Shown here one piece after another: positions 1 to 6,363 of a stretch of 14,745 nucleotides of DNA. The DNA comes from Prevotella sp. UBA7594 (GTDB lineage Bacteria; Bacteroidota; Bacteroidia; Bacteroidales; Bacteroidaceae), in contig DLKG01000061.1 of the NCBI GenBank assembly GCA_002490315.1, positions 1-14,745 of the forward strand. Reading direction: 5' to 3'. The position numbers were made by a program, and so were the translations under genes. The number at the start of each line of letters is the position of its first letter. The first letter of the stretch is position 1. The notes beneath the pieces were generated by a model. It was not told where the DNA came from and ran no database searches. It worked only from the letters and a program-made list of their open reading frames with translations.

Positions 1-305
1 AGTTTGCCGAGGTGTTCGGCGCTGACCGCCAGGCAAGCGTGTGCCGCGAGATTTCCAAGATTCACGAGGAAAGCGTGCGTGGCTCGCTCAGCGAGATAAT
101 AAGCCATTTCCAGCAGACGGAGCCGCGCGGCGAGATTGTCATCGTGGTGGCAGGATGCGCAGGCGAAGGAGTGTCGGCACGCAAGGCTCTGAAGGAGCTG
201 GCGAAGGAAAAGAAGCCACGATTGAGCAACAAAGAGCGCTATGCCCTACGCGAGGCGGCGCCCGAGGAATTCAAGAAGAAGAAGTTTCGCGAACAAGAGA
301 ACTGA
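1..305 (+). CDS. rsmI: 16S rRNA (cytidine-2'-O)-methyltransferase RsmI, 3' part
   Basis: This is the C-terminal 100 residues of a gene that begins before the window; the reading frame enters at position 3 and stops with TGA at 303-305. RsmI methylates the 2'-OH of C1402 in 16S rRNA using S-adenosylmethionine. The recognisable stretch reads FGADRQASVCREISKIHEES, then VRGSLSEIISHF and GEIVIVVAG. It matches the conserved end of RsmI, in which a 'REL/ISK.HEE..RG' segment precedes 'GE.V.VV.G'. The last 40 or so residues are lysine- and arginine-rich (ending near KKKKFREQEN), a basic tail plausible for an RNA-binding enzyme. The catalytic SAM-binding half lies outside the window. It has no evident link to the glycan locus and is probably chromosomal backbone. 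Confidence 0.85.
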   Translation, partial: FAEVFGADRQASVCREISKIHEESVRGSLSEIISHFQQTEPRGEIVIVVAGCAGEGVSARKALKELAKEKKPRLSNKERYALREAAPEEFKKKKFREQEN

Positions 306-342
306 CATTCATGACAAGAGCAATAACCAAACCCTGACAATT

Positions 343-1206
343 ATGAAAAATATTACATTTTTAGTATTAGGACTTATCCTGTTCTTCTTCTCGGCTTGCA
401 ACAACAACGAGAAGAAGGCTACCTTGCAGAACTTCGAGCAGAACGACTCTCTTCAGAAGATAATAACGCAGAAGGACAACGAAATCAACGACATGATGGA
501 GACCTTCAACCAGATACAGGACGGTCTGCGCGAAATCAACGAGGCTGAGAACCGCATGAACATCGTCAAGGATGGTGAGGGAGCCAACAAGCGGCAGGAG
601 ATTATAGAGAACATACGCTTCATCTCCAACACCATGAAGCAAAACCGCGCCCTCGTGGAAAAACTGCGTCAGCAGATGCGCGAGTCGAGCATCAAGGGCG
701 ACCAGCTGCGCAAGACTCTCGACGACCTCGTGTCGCAGCTCAACGACAAGGAGCAGCAACTTCAGCAACTGCGTGCCGAGCTCGACGCCAAGGACATTCA
801 CATCGCCGAGCTCGACAAGACCATCAGCGGACTCAACAATGACGTTTCGTCGCTGAAGGAGGAGTCGTCGAAGAAGACGGAGACCATCAACGACCAGGAT
901 GCACAGCTCAACACGGCGTGGTTTGCCTTCGGCACGAAGAAGGAACTGAAGGCACAGCACATCATCGACGGTTCAAAGGTGTTGCAGTCGAACTTCAACA
1001 AGAGCTACTTCACGAAAATTGACATCCGCGTGCAGAAAGAGATAAAGCTCTACTCCAAGTCGGCAAAGATTCTCACCATGCACCCTTCAAGTTCCTACAC
1101 GCTCCAGCAGGACGCCAACAAGCAGTACGTCCTGCGCATCAACAATCCGCAGCTCTTCTGGTCGACAAGCAAGTATCTTGTCATTGTCGTGAAGAAGGCT
1201 TCATAA
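343..1206 (+). CDS. Coiled-coil lipoprotein, function unknown
   Basis: The product is a 287-residue lipoprotein. The chosen start is ATG at 343, because it gives a short basic N-terminus, a hydrophobic stretch (FLVLGLILFFF) and a lipobox FSAC with lipidated Cys19. The in-frame ATG at 241 would overlap rsmI and bury the signal peptide. Asn residues and then EKK follow the cysteine. Residues about 25-190 are rich in Glu, Lys, Gln and Leu in heptad-like order and should form a long coiled coil. Residues 190-287 form a separate globular C-terminus containing AWFAFGTKKELKAQHII. The layout resembles Bacteroidales proteins sometimes annotated as Cbp1-type collagen-binding adhesins, but I cannot confirm that and do not assign the function. 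It starts 37 bp after rsmI on the same strand, so cotranscription is possible. Confidence 0.8.
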   Translation: MKNITFLVLGLILFFFSACNNNEKKATLQNFEQNDSLQKIITQKDNEINDMMETFNQIQDGLREINEAENRMNIVKDGEGANKRQEIIENIRFISNTMKQNRALVEKLRQQMRESSIKGDQLRKTLDDLVSQLNDKEQQLQQLRAELDAKDIHIAELDKTISGLNNDVSSLKEESSKKTETINDQDAQLNTAWFAFGTKKELKAQHIIDGSKVLQSNFNKSYFTKIDIRVQKEIKLYSKSAKILTMHPSSSYTLQQDANKQYVLRINNPQLFWSTSKYLVIVVKKAS

Positions 1207-1247
1207 TTCACATCGCGGCATAAGTGAAGACGCCTTTGCGTCAATAA

Positions 1248-1337
1248 AATAACTGGGAGAGGGGGCGCCCTCGCCCCCGATATGAGAATAGCCATTTGGC
1301 TGTGTCGGGGGCGAGGGCGCCCCCTCTCCCAGTTATT
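1248..1337. terminator. Long perfect inverted repeat, possible bidirectional terminator
   Basis: The arms 1248-1280 and 1305-1337 are perfectly complementary over 33 bp. The loop is 24 nt (1281-1304) and carries a small AGCCA-TT-TGGCT dyad. The structure sits 41 bp after the stop of the + strand lipoprotein gene and about 180 bp after the stop of the - strand regulator. The flanks are T-rich in both directions (cttcttt on the + side, TTATTTTATTG on the - side) but are not clean U-tracts. A termination role is inferred from position and structure only. Confidence 0.5.
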
Positions 1338-1506
1338 CTTCTTTGTCGGGGGCGAGGGCGTCCCGCTCCCAGTTATTCTTTTCCTGTGTCGGGGGCGAGG
1401 GCGTCCCCTCTCCCAGTTATTCTTTTCCTGTGTCGGGGGCGAGGGTGCCCCCGCTCCCAGTTATTCTTCTTTGTCGGGGGCGAGGGCGCCCCCGCTCCCA
1501 GTTATT
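1248..1506. repeat. G+C-rich repeat array: one inverted plus five direct copies of a 32-33 bp unit
   Basis: The unit begins TCGGGGGCGAGGGCG and ends CTCCCAGTTATT. Direct copies lie at 1305-1337, 1346-1377, 1389-1421, 1433-1465 and 1474-1506, and one inverted copy at 1248-1280. Spacers between direct copies are short (cttctttg, 8 nt) or long (cttttcctgtg, 11 nt), in the order short-long-long-short. Each unit holds an inner dyad, GGGGGCG-AGGG-CGCCCCC in the full copies. The block fills most of the gap (1207-1519) between two convergent genes, where no credible gene is seen. The array may damp read-through from both sides or be a dispersed extragenic palindrome family that has expanded in tandem. 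Confidence 0.9.
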
Positions 1507-1519
1507 CATGTTAGGAGTT

Positions 1520-4258
1520 TTATTTCCCATTGTCGCGCAGCGCTCCTGGGCTCACTCCGAACTCATCCTTGAAACACTTATTGAAATAGGACGGAGCCGT
1601 GAAGCCCACATCGTAGGCAATCTCCGACACAGCTTTCTCGGTGCGCTCAAGCAAGACACGCGCCCTTTCAAGACGCGCCTTACGCAGAAGTTCCACCGGC
1701 GACATGCCCGTCAAGGCTTTCACCTTACGATAGAGCTGCACGCGCGAGAGACCGATCTCGCTGCCCAGGCGCTCCACGGAGAAGTCGGAGTCGGACATAT
1801 TGGCGCGAATGATGTCGCGCAGACGGTCGACAAAGGAGCGGTCCTGCGTGCCGAGCGTCTCCTCCTCCGCCTTCTCTGCCTTGTTTCCGGAGAAGAGAGA
1901 GCGCAGGAGCGTGCGCGAACGCAGCAGATTGTCGATGCGTGCAAGAAGTACAGCTCCCGAGAAAGGCTTCGTCAGATAGGAGTCGGCACCACAGTCGTAG
2001 CCCTCAGCGCGTTGCTCAGTCAGCGAGCGCGCCGTCAGGAGCACCACTGGAATGTGGCTTGTCGCCGTGTCATCGCGCAGCCGGCGTGTGAACTCCAATC
2101 CGTCCATCACGGGCATCATCACGTCGCACACCACCAGTTTCGGCACCTCGCGCCGCGCTTTCTCCAATGCTTGCTTGCCGTCGGAAGCCTCCGACACGTT
2201 GTAGCGTTCCTTGAGAATGGAGCGCAGATAGGCGCGCATACCGTTATTGTCGTCGACGATGAGCACGAGCGGGCGCTCGCTGTCGAAGTCTTCAGCGTTC
2301 GTCACGCGGTCGGCAGCCTCTTCCGCGTCAATGTCTGTAGCGACGTAGTTGTCGTCGACAAGTGCATGGTCGTGGGGATGCGTCGTGGCAGGCTGGTCCT
2401 TTGCAGCGTCGTAGCCAGGCTGCTCGTCGGGGATGGTAACGACGAATGTCGTGCCCTTCCCCACTTCACTCTCAGCGTGTACCTCTCCGTGATGCATCTC
2501 GACATATGCCTTTACGAGCGAGAGTCCAATGCCCGTGCCGCCGATGGCGCCCTGCGCCTGATAGAAGCGTTCGAAGAGATGGGGCAGTTCCTTCGGGTCG
2601 ATGCCCTTTCCCGTGTCGCTCACACGGATGGAGAAGTTCTTCTGCCCGTGCGAGAGGGCGATGTCGATGCTTCCCCCGTCGGGCGTGTACTTCAATGCGT
2701 TCGACATAAGATTGAAGAACACGTGCTCTATCTTTCCACGGTCGGCGATGACGAGAGCTCCATCAGCCACTCCCGACGTGTCCACATTAATTATTATATG
2801 ATGACGCGCAGCGACAGCGCGGAAATCCTCCGCCCATGTACGCAGTTCGTCTTGCAATGAGAAGCGGTTGAGGCGCAGCGTCTCCTTGTTGTTCTGCACC
2901 TTGCGGAAGTCGAGAATCTCGCCGACAAGCTGTATGAGGATGCGCGTATTGCGCTGTATCATCTCAAGCAAGGAACGATGCTGTCCGCGCACGGAGGCGT
3001 CCTCGAGGAGCTGATCGGTCGGTCCGGCGATGAGCGTCAGCGGCGTGCGCAGCTCATGGCTCACGTTGGTGAAAAACTGCAGTTGCGTCTGCGTCATGCG
3101 CTCCATCTCCTTCGTCATGGCCTGCTGTCGGCGCACGGAGTCGCTAAGCTGCCGATTGATGCGTGCCTTCGCTACGTAAGCCTTCACGGAATAGGCACAC
3201 GCCACGATGAGCAGCACCACAAAGATAATCAGCACAAGCAGATAAGTCCTTTGCGTCTTGAATTCGTCGGCAGTCTTGTCGACGCGTGAACGCAGCGTGG
3301 CGAGGTGGTCCTGCTGGCGCACGGTCTCGTCGTTCTGCATGAGCAGCACGCGAGCGTTCTCTTGCGTGACGAGGGCGGATGAGAGTCTGTTCTCGCGGTT
3401 GTATTTCTTTCCCGTCAGAATGTTCATGGCGAGCTGCATCACCTCGTCGCCCCTTGTAGGATAGATGAAGGAGGCGAAGAGCGTGCCGTCGCCGACGAGT
3501 TGCATTCCGCCTCCGTTCTGCGGCATTGCGTCGATGCCACAGAAGCGCATGCGACTGACGTCGAGTCCGTGCTTAGCGGCAGCCCTACGCGCTCCCATCG
3601 CCATGCGGTCGTTGTGGGCGAAGAGGCAGTCGAAGGAGGGATGTGGTTTGGAGAGCAGCGAGTCCATCACGCGAAACGCCCCCGGCTCCGTCCAGTCGGC
3701 ATGCACGTGCTCGACGATGCTGATGTCCTGACGCTTCGCCACGACGCTGTCGAAACCCATCTGCCGCTCGATGGCAGGCGACGACGACGAGAGTCCGCAC
3801 ATCTCCATAATGCGGCTTCCCCTTGGCAGTGCACTCGCGAGATACTCTCCCATCGAAGCGCCGATTTCGTTATTGTCGGCGCCAATGTATGCCGTATACT
3901 TATCGGAGCGTGTGCGGCGGTCGAAGATAATGACGGGTATGCCCTTCTTGTAAGCGCGGTCGATGGCAGGGGAGATGCTTACCTGTCCCGGAGCGACGAT
4001 GAGCAAGTCGACGCCTTCGTCAACGAAGCCGTCGATTTGCTCCGTCTGTAGCTTCACGTCGTCGTACGCCGACTTGATGCGCAGGTCTACATTATTGTAA
4101 TATAAGGCTGCAATGCGCAACTCTTCATTCAGTTTCTCTCGCCACGTGTCCTCTGAGCATTGTGACACGGCTATCACATAATGCCGCTTACCGCCATCCG
4201 TGCATCCATTGAGCACGAGCAACGCAAATAGCGACAGTAGAAGTATCAGTTTTCTCAT
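1520..4258 (-). CDS. Hybrid two-component system regulator with sugar-binding periplasmic sensor (BT1754-like)
   Basis: This 912-residue protein joins sensor kinase and response regulator in one chain. The N-terminal hydrophobic segment ends in a lipobox-like LNGC (Cys19). Residues about 27-310 are a type-1 periplasmic binding domain of the ribose-binding kind (YVIAVSQCSED, DLLIVAPG, GIPVIIFDRR, YIGADNNEIG, CLFAHNDRMA). One transmembrane helix lies at about 338-358. A histidine kinase follows: H-box SHELRTPLT with His401, N-box near NLMSNALKY (513-524), DTGKGI (548-553) and GTGIGLS (574-580). The receiver domain (about 663-780) has Asp669/Asp670, phosphoacceptor Asp712 in CDVMMPVMDG, Thr742 and Lys764. 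An AraC-type DNA-binding domain is at about 810-905 (SVERLGSEIGLSR; AYDVGFTAPSYFNKCFKDEFGVSP). In B. thetaiotaomicron a protein of this build, BT1754, senses fructose and switches on a fructan locus. I infer the same role here from architecture and the GH32 neighbour. All catalytic residues seem intact. Confidence 0.93.
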   Translation of the reverse strand: MRKLILLLSLFALLVLNGCTDGGKRHYVIAVSQCSEDTWREKLNEELRIAALYYNNVDLRIKSAYDDVKLQTEQIDGFVDEGVDLLIVAPGQVSISPAIDRAYKKGIPVIIFDRRTRSDKYTAYIGADNNEIGASMGEYLASALPRGSRIMEMCGLSSSSPAIERQMGFDSVVAKRQDISIVEHVHADWTEPGAFRVMDSLLSKPHPSFDCLFAHNDRMAMGARRAAAKHGLDVSRMRFCGIDAMPQNGGGMQLVGDGTLFASFIYPTRGDEVMQLAMNILTGKKYNRENRLSSALVTQENARVLLMQNDETVRQQDHLATLRSRVDKTADEFKTQRTYLLVLIIFVVLLIVACAYSVKAYVAKARINRQLSDSVRRQQAMTKEMERMTQTQLQFFTNVSHELRTPLTLIAGPTDQLLEDASVRGQHRSLLEMIQRNTRILIQLVGEILDFRKVQNNKETLRLNRFSLQDELRTWAEDFRAVAARHHIIINVDTSGVADGALVIADRGKIEHVFFNLMSNALKYTPDGGSIDIALSHGQKNFSIRVSDTGKGIDPKELPHLFERFYQAQGAIGGTGIGLSLVKAYVEMHHGEVHAESEVGKGTTFVVTIPDEQPGYDAAKDQPATTHPHDHALVDDNYVATDIDAEEAADRVTNAEDFDSERPLVLIVDDNNGMRAYLRSILKERYNVSEASDGKQALEKARREVPKLVVCDVMMPVMDGLEFTRRLRDDTATSHIPVVLLTARSLTEQRAEGYDCGADSYLTKPFSGAVLLARIDNLLRSRTLLRSLFSGNKAEKAEEETLGTQDRSFVDRLRDIIRANMSDSDFSVERLGSEIGLSRVQLYRKVKALTGMSPVELLRKARLERARVLLERTEKAVSEIAYDVGFTAPSYFNKCFKDEFGVSPGALRDNGK

Positions 4259-4283
4259 AGTTTGGTGTATTGTTTTTTATCAG

Positions 4284-4314
4284 GTTTGCAAAATACCCTT
4301 ATTATGTTTGCAAA
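4284..4314. promoter_or_regulatory. Paired GTTTGCAAA repeats in the regulator promoter
   Basis: GTTTGCAAA occurs at 4284-4292 and 4306-4314, 22 bp apart, each containing the palindrome TTTGCAAA. A partial copy (TTGCAAA) lies at 4327-4333. The second copy overlaps the predicted -7 box and the first falls in the 5' leader. This could be an operator for self-control of the regulator gene, but Bacteroidetes promoter boxes themselves resemble this motif, so chance is possible. Confidence 0.3.
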
Positions 4315-4341
4315 GTTAATGAAAAGTTGCAAAAAAGCAAA
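4311..4341 (-). promoter_or_regulatory. Promoter of the hybrid regulator gene
   Basis: On the - strand a TTTG box (4338-4341) is followed after 19 bp by TAACTTTG (4311-4318). These match the Bacteroidetes -33 TTTG and -7 TAnnTTTG elements at the usual spacing. Transcription would start near 4304, about 45 nt before the ATG at 4258. The -33 box directly follows the preceding terminator stem, within its T-rich tail. Confidence 0.65.
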
Positions 4342-4375
4342 AAGGGCACGACGCAAAAAAAAACGTCGTGCCCTT
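4342..4375 (-). terminator. Rho-independent terminator after the small-protein gene
   Basis: Arms AAGGGCACGACG (4342-4353) and CGTCGTGCCCTT (4364-4375) pair perfectly over 12 bp around a 10-nt A-rich loop. On the - strand the stem is followed by a T-rich tail (TTTGCTTTTTTGC). It lies 35 bp past the stop of the gene at 4411-4611, so it ends that transcript and insulates the regulator gene downstream. Confidence 0.85.
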
Positions 4376-4388
4376 ATCCTTTAGCTGT

Positions 4389-4406
4389 TACGGCTTGAAA
4401 GCCGTA
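4389..4406. other. Short hairpin in the 3' untranslated stretch of the small-protein gene
   Basis: TACGGCTT (4389-4396) and AAGCCGTA (4399-4406) are perfectly complementary. A realistic RNA form is a 7-bp stem with a 4-nt loop. It lies 4 bp beyond the stop of the small-protein gene and 13 bp before the terminator stem. Lacking a T-tract of its own, it could act as a 3'-end stabiliser. The role is unknown. Confidence 0.4.
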
Positions 4407-4410
4407 GCTT

Positions 4411-4611
4411 CTACAAATTATCTTCCGTGTCTTCGTCGTCGGCTGCCCAACAGTTGAAGTAGTCCTTCGGAGCGTAGAACTTGCCGTTATAGTCTTCTTG
4501 GTCTTTCCCGACAATCTCCACTTCCTGCTTGGTCTCACCTGAGCCTGCCATTATCGACATAGACTCCATGGCGACGGTCGCAATCTGCGGTTTGACATAT
4601 ATTTTTTTCAT
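4411..4611 (-). CDS. Small acidic protein of 66 residues with a leader-like N-terminus
   Basis: The start ATG at 4611 gives MKKIYVKPQI, a short middle part ending IMAGSGE, and then a hydrophilic acidic half (EVEIVGKDQEDYNGKF, FNCWAADDEDTEDNL) with one Cys-Trp pair. From memory, Bacteroidales genomes carry many small proteins of the form MKK.Y..P followed by an alanine-glycine-serine junction. Their function is not known to me. There is no typical signal peptide and no membrane segment. It is placed 80 bp after the secreted-protein gene and ends just before a strong terminator, with no clear promoter of its own, so it is probably the last gene of that transcript. It could be a precursor peptide or a small partner protein; neither can be shown here. 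Confidence 0.7.
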   Translation of the reverse strand: MKKIYVKPQIATVAMESMSIMAGSGETKQEVEIVGKDQEDYNGKFYAPKDYFNCWAADDEDTEDNL

Positions 4612-4691
4612 ATTGTCCTTATCTTAAGTATTATCCTGCTTTTAGTTACAACTACTTATAATATATAGAAGTGAATTCAAATAATCAAATA

Positions 4692-6137
4692 TTACTTCAC
4701 TACGATTTTCTTTCCACCGACGATGTAAAGTCCGCGCTGGAGTGTGCCTTCCTTGAACGACTTAGCCACTCTGCGTCCGCAGATGTCGTAGACAGGAGCG
4801 TCAGCCTGGGTGTCAGCCTTCGTAGCGTTGATGGCAGTCGGAGTGTCTTCAAACGCAACCATCAATGCCTTCGTGTCCTCGTTGAGGGCGAGATAGGCGT
4901 GGAAAGAGCCGATAGACGATTCCGAGCTACCACGATGGAGCTTGCCTTCAGAGTCAATGCCGTAAAGGCCCTCTGCTGTCTGAGGAACGTAGACGCCCCT
5001 GAAGTCGCCATCAAAATCAGACGGAGTGGCTACAAATCCTTTGTCGCTAAACTCCAGTCCTGAAGCCCCAAGTGAATTTGCATTAACGGTGAGGAACGGC
5101 ACGTTAGCATCCACATTGTCAACCTTGTTGAATACAGCCTTGTCATCTTGCTCACTGTCGTAGGTTGCAAGTTTCTCTGCTCCAAGTTCTTCTGCCGTTG
5201 CATAGAAAGGAAGCACGAAGCTGTTAATGCCTCCTTGTACTGTACGTTCGACAATAACCTTATCTGCATCAAAGTTCTCTGGAATATTGAAAGCATTGGC
5301 ATCTGTAAGTTTTACCGATTCAGCCTTTCCACCGGCAACGACATTGCTATGCTCGTAAGCTGCGTCAGCATAAACGATGGTGTTGGGGTTTGCATTAAAC
5401 AGAGGAGCCACATCAACGTCCTTTGTCACTGTGCCACGCATATCCACAGATGTCACGTTCGCGTTAAATTTTGCGCCAAGAGTAGCAAAGTCGTTGTATT
5501 CCACCTTCTGCCAATCGCCATCAGCATTCTGGCACTCACCCTTGATCCAAGCACCGGTAAGCTTCAAGTTGCCCGCAAGAGATCCATCAGCAACAGAAGA
5601 GAGCACAGCGTCATTGACTGAAGGTGCATCCTCTATGACAATGTTGTCAACATAAATGACGTTGTCCTCAGCTTTCACTGCATCAGTAGTAGGATAAACA
5701 GAAAACTCTTTCAAATTGCCAGACACGCCGTTCGTAGAGAAATCGAAATAGAGTTTTCTCCACTCTCCGTTTCCATCATACCATGCAACGACCTTATGAA
5801 AACTATTATCGCTGAACTTCAGTTCTACTCTGACATTGCTACTTTTAGCTTTCTTTATCATGAGCGAGAGGCGCTTGCTTGCAAAGGCATTGTCGATATC
5901 ACCGAAAGCCATGGAGCCATTGTTCCAATCATTTCCAGTGATTGTGAACTTGAGACACTTGTCAGAAGTGTTCACGCCGTCTTTCCAGTCGTTCGTCACG
6001 ACCTCTGGGTTACAACGAGGCCAAACGCCAGTGTTTCCTGTACCTAATTCGTTGTTTTCACCATCCCACAATGTGGTCTGTGCGAAGCAAGTAGCGGAAG
6101 CCAGGATGGCAGCCGCAGTGAGATAAAACTTTTTCAT
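4692..6137 (-). CDS. Secreted protein with carbohydrate-binding-like domain and type IX sorting tail
   Basis: The product is 481 residues long. Residues 1-19 are a signal peptide (MKKFYLTAAAILASATCFA, cleavage before Gln20). Residues about 22-172 look like a beta-sandwich of the carbohydrate-binding kind, starting TTLWDGENN and ending VIYVDNIVIED. Residues about 175-435 resemble a module frequent in Prevotella secreted proteins, with NTIVYADA, NVVAGGKAESVKLTD, FNIPENFDADKV, SFVLPF and VPFLTV as landmarks. The end (448-481) reads PVYDICGRRV, LQRGLYIVGG, KKIVVK, the form of a type-A sorting domain of the type IX secretion system. It has no lipobox and no catalytic signature. It lies between the PUL terminator and the regulator with its own upstream region. 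A surface glycan-binding or adhesive role is inferred. By eye its bases look more A+T-rich than the neighbouring PUL genes. Confidence 0.8.
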   Translation of the reverse strand: MKKFYLTAAAILASATCFAQTTLWDGENNELGTGNTGVWPRCNPEVVTNDWKDGVNTSDKCLKFTITGNDWNNGSMAFGDIDNAFASKRLSLMIKKAKSSNVRVELKFSDNSFHKVVAWYDGNGEWRKLYFDFSTNGVSGNLKEFSVYPTTDAVKAEDNVIYVDNIVIEDAPSVNDAVLSSVADGSLAGNLKLTGAWIKGECQNADGDWQKVEYNDFATLGAKFNANVTSVDMRGTVTKDVDVAPLFNANPNTIVYADAAYEHSNVVAGGKAESVKLTDANAFNIPENFDADKVIVERTVQGGINSFVLPFYATAEELGAEKLATYDSEQDDKAVFNKVDNVDANVPFLTVNANSLGASGLEFSDKGFVATPSDFDGDFRGVYVPQTAEGLYGIDSEGKLHRGSSESSIGSFHAYLALNEDTKALMVAFEDTPTAINATKADTQADAPVYDICGRRVAKSFKEGTLQRGLYIVGGKKIVVK

Positions 6138-6215
6138 AGTTTTTTTATAGTTTTTTGTTATTAGTTGTTCCGAAATTCTATTTTAAGATATGATGCAGGG
6201 CAAGAAGTCTTTTTT

Positions 6216-6237
6216 CAAATGCCCATTCAAATGCCCA
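6216..6237. repeat. Tandem CAAATGCCCA pair in the leader of the secreted-protein gene
   Basis: CAAATGCCCA occurs at 6216-6225 and 6228-6237, a 12-bp period. It lies between the predicted start of transcription and the start codon at 6137, so it would be in the mRNA leader. Its role is unknown and chance is possible. Confidence 0.4.
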
Positions 6238-6253
6238 ACATTTTTCTATCTTT

Positions 6254-6278
6254 TTCTGTTGCAAAATTAGCAACAGAA
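6254..6278 (-). promoter_or_regulatory. -7 promoter box inside a perfect dyad, upstream of the secreted-protein gene
   Basis: On the - strand TAATTTTG (6262-6269) matches the TAnnTTTG box. It sits inside a perfect inverted repeat, TTCTGTTGC (6254-6262) and GCAACAGAA (6270-6278), separated by 7 nt. No good -33 TTTG is seen at 19 bp, so the promoter may be weak or need an activator. The leader would be about 120 nt. A dyad centred on the -7 box is the expected position for a repressor, but no binding protein is identified. Confidence 0.45.
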
Positions 6279-6293
6279 GCCAAGTATGAATAA

Positions 6294-6341
6294 AAAAAAT
6301 GTTTCGTTGAATATCAGAAAGCGTTCAACGAAACATTTTTT
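6294..6341 (-). terminator. Strong terminator at the end of the susC-GH32 operon
   Basis: The arms AAAAAATGTTTCGTTGAA (6294-6311) and its perfect complement (6324-6341) form an 18-bp stem with a 12-nt loop. It lies 22 bp beyond the GH32 stop codon on the - strand. The outer A/T pairs supply a U-tract on either strand, so the structure is symmetrical, although only the - strand has a gene ending here. Confidence 0.9.
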
Positions 6342-6363
6342 AATCCTTAAGTAACCGTCAATC

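Noticed and set aside
241..1206. Earlier in-frame ATG for the coiled-coil lipoprotein
   Set aside because: That start overlaps rsmI and places 34 extra hydrophilic residues before a good lipoprotein signal peptide; ATG at 343 is better.
1207..1242. Small hairpins TTCAC/GTGAA and GACGC/GCGTC after the lipoprotein gene
   Set aside because: Stems are only 5 bp and no T-tract follows, so neither is a convincing terminator.
1248..1506. CRISPR-like array of repeats with short spacers
   Set aside because: Spacers are only 8-11 nt and are themselves repeated, one unit is inverted, and no cas gene is present.
1282..1572. Small + strand coding frames with repeated CRGRGRP-type peptides
   Set aside because: They arise from the G+C-rich tandem repeat being open in several frames and overlap the end of the regulator gene; there is no start context or recognisable domain.
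1343..2860. 505-codon open frame on the + strand
   Set aside because: It lies antisense to the well-supported receiver and DNA-binding part of the regulator and has no recognisable protein features.
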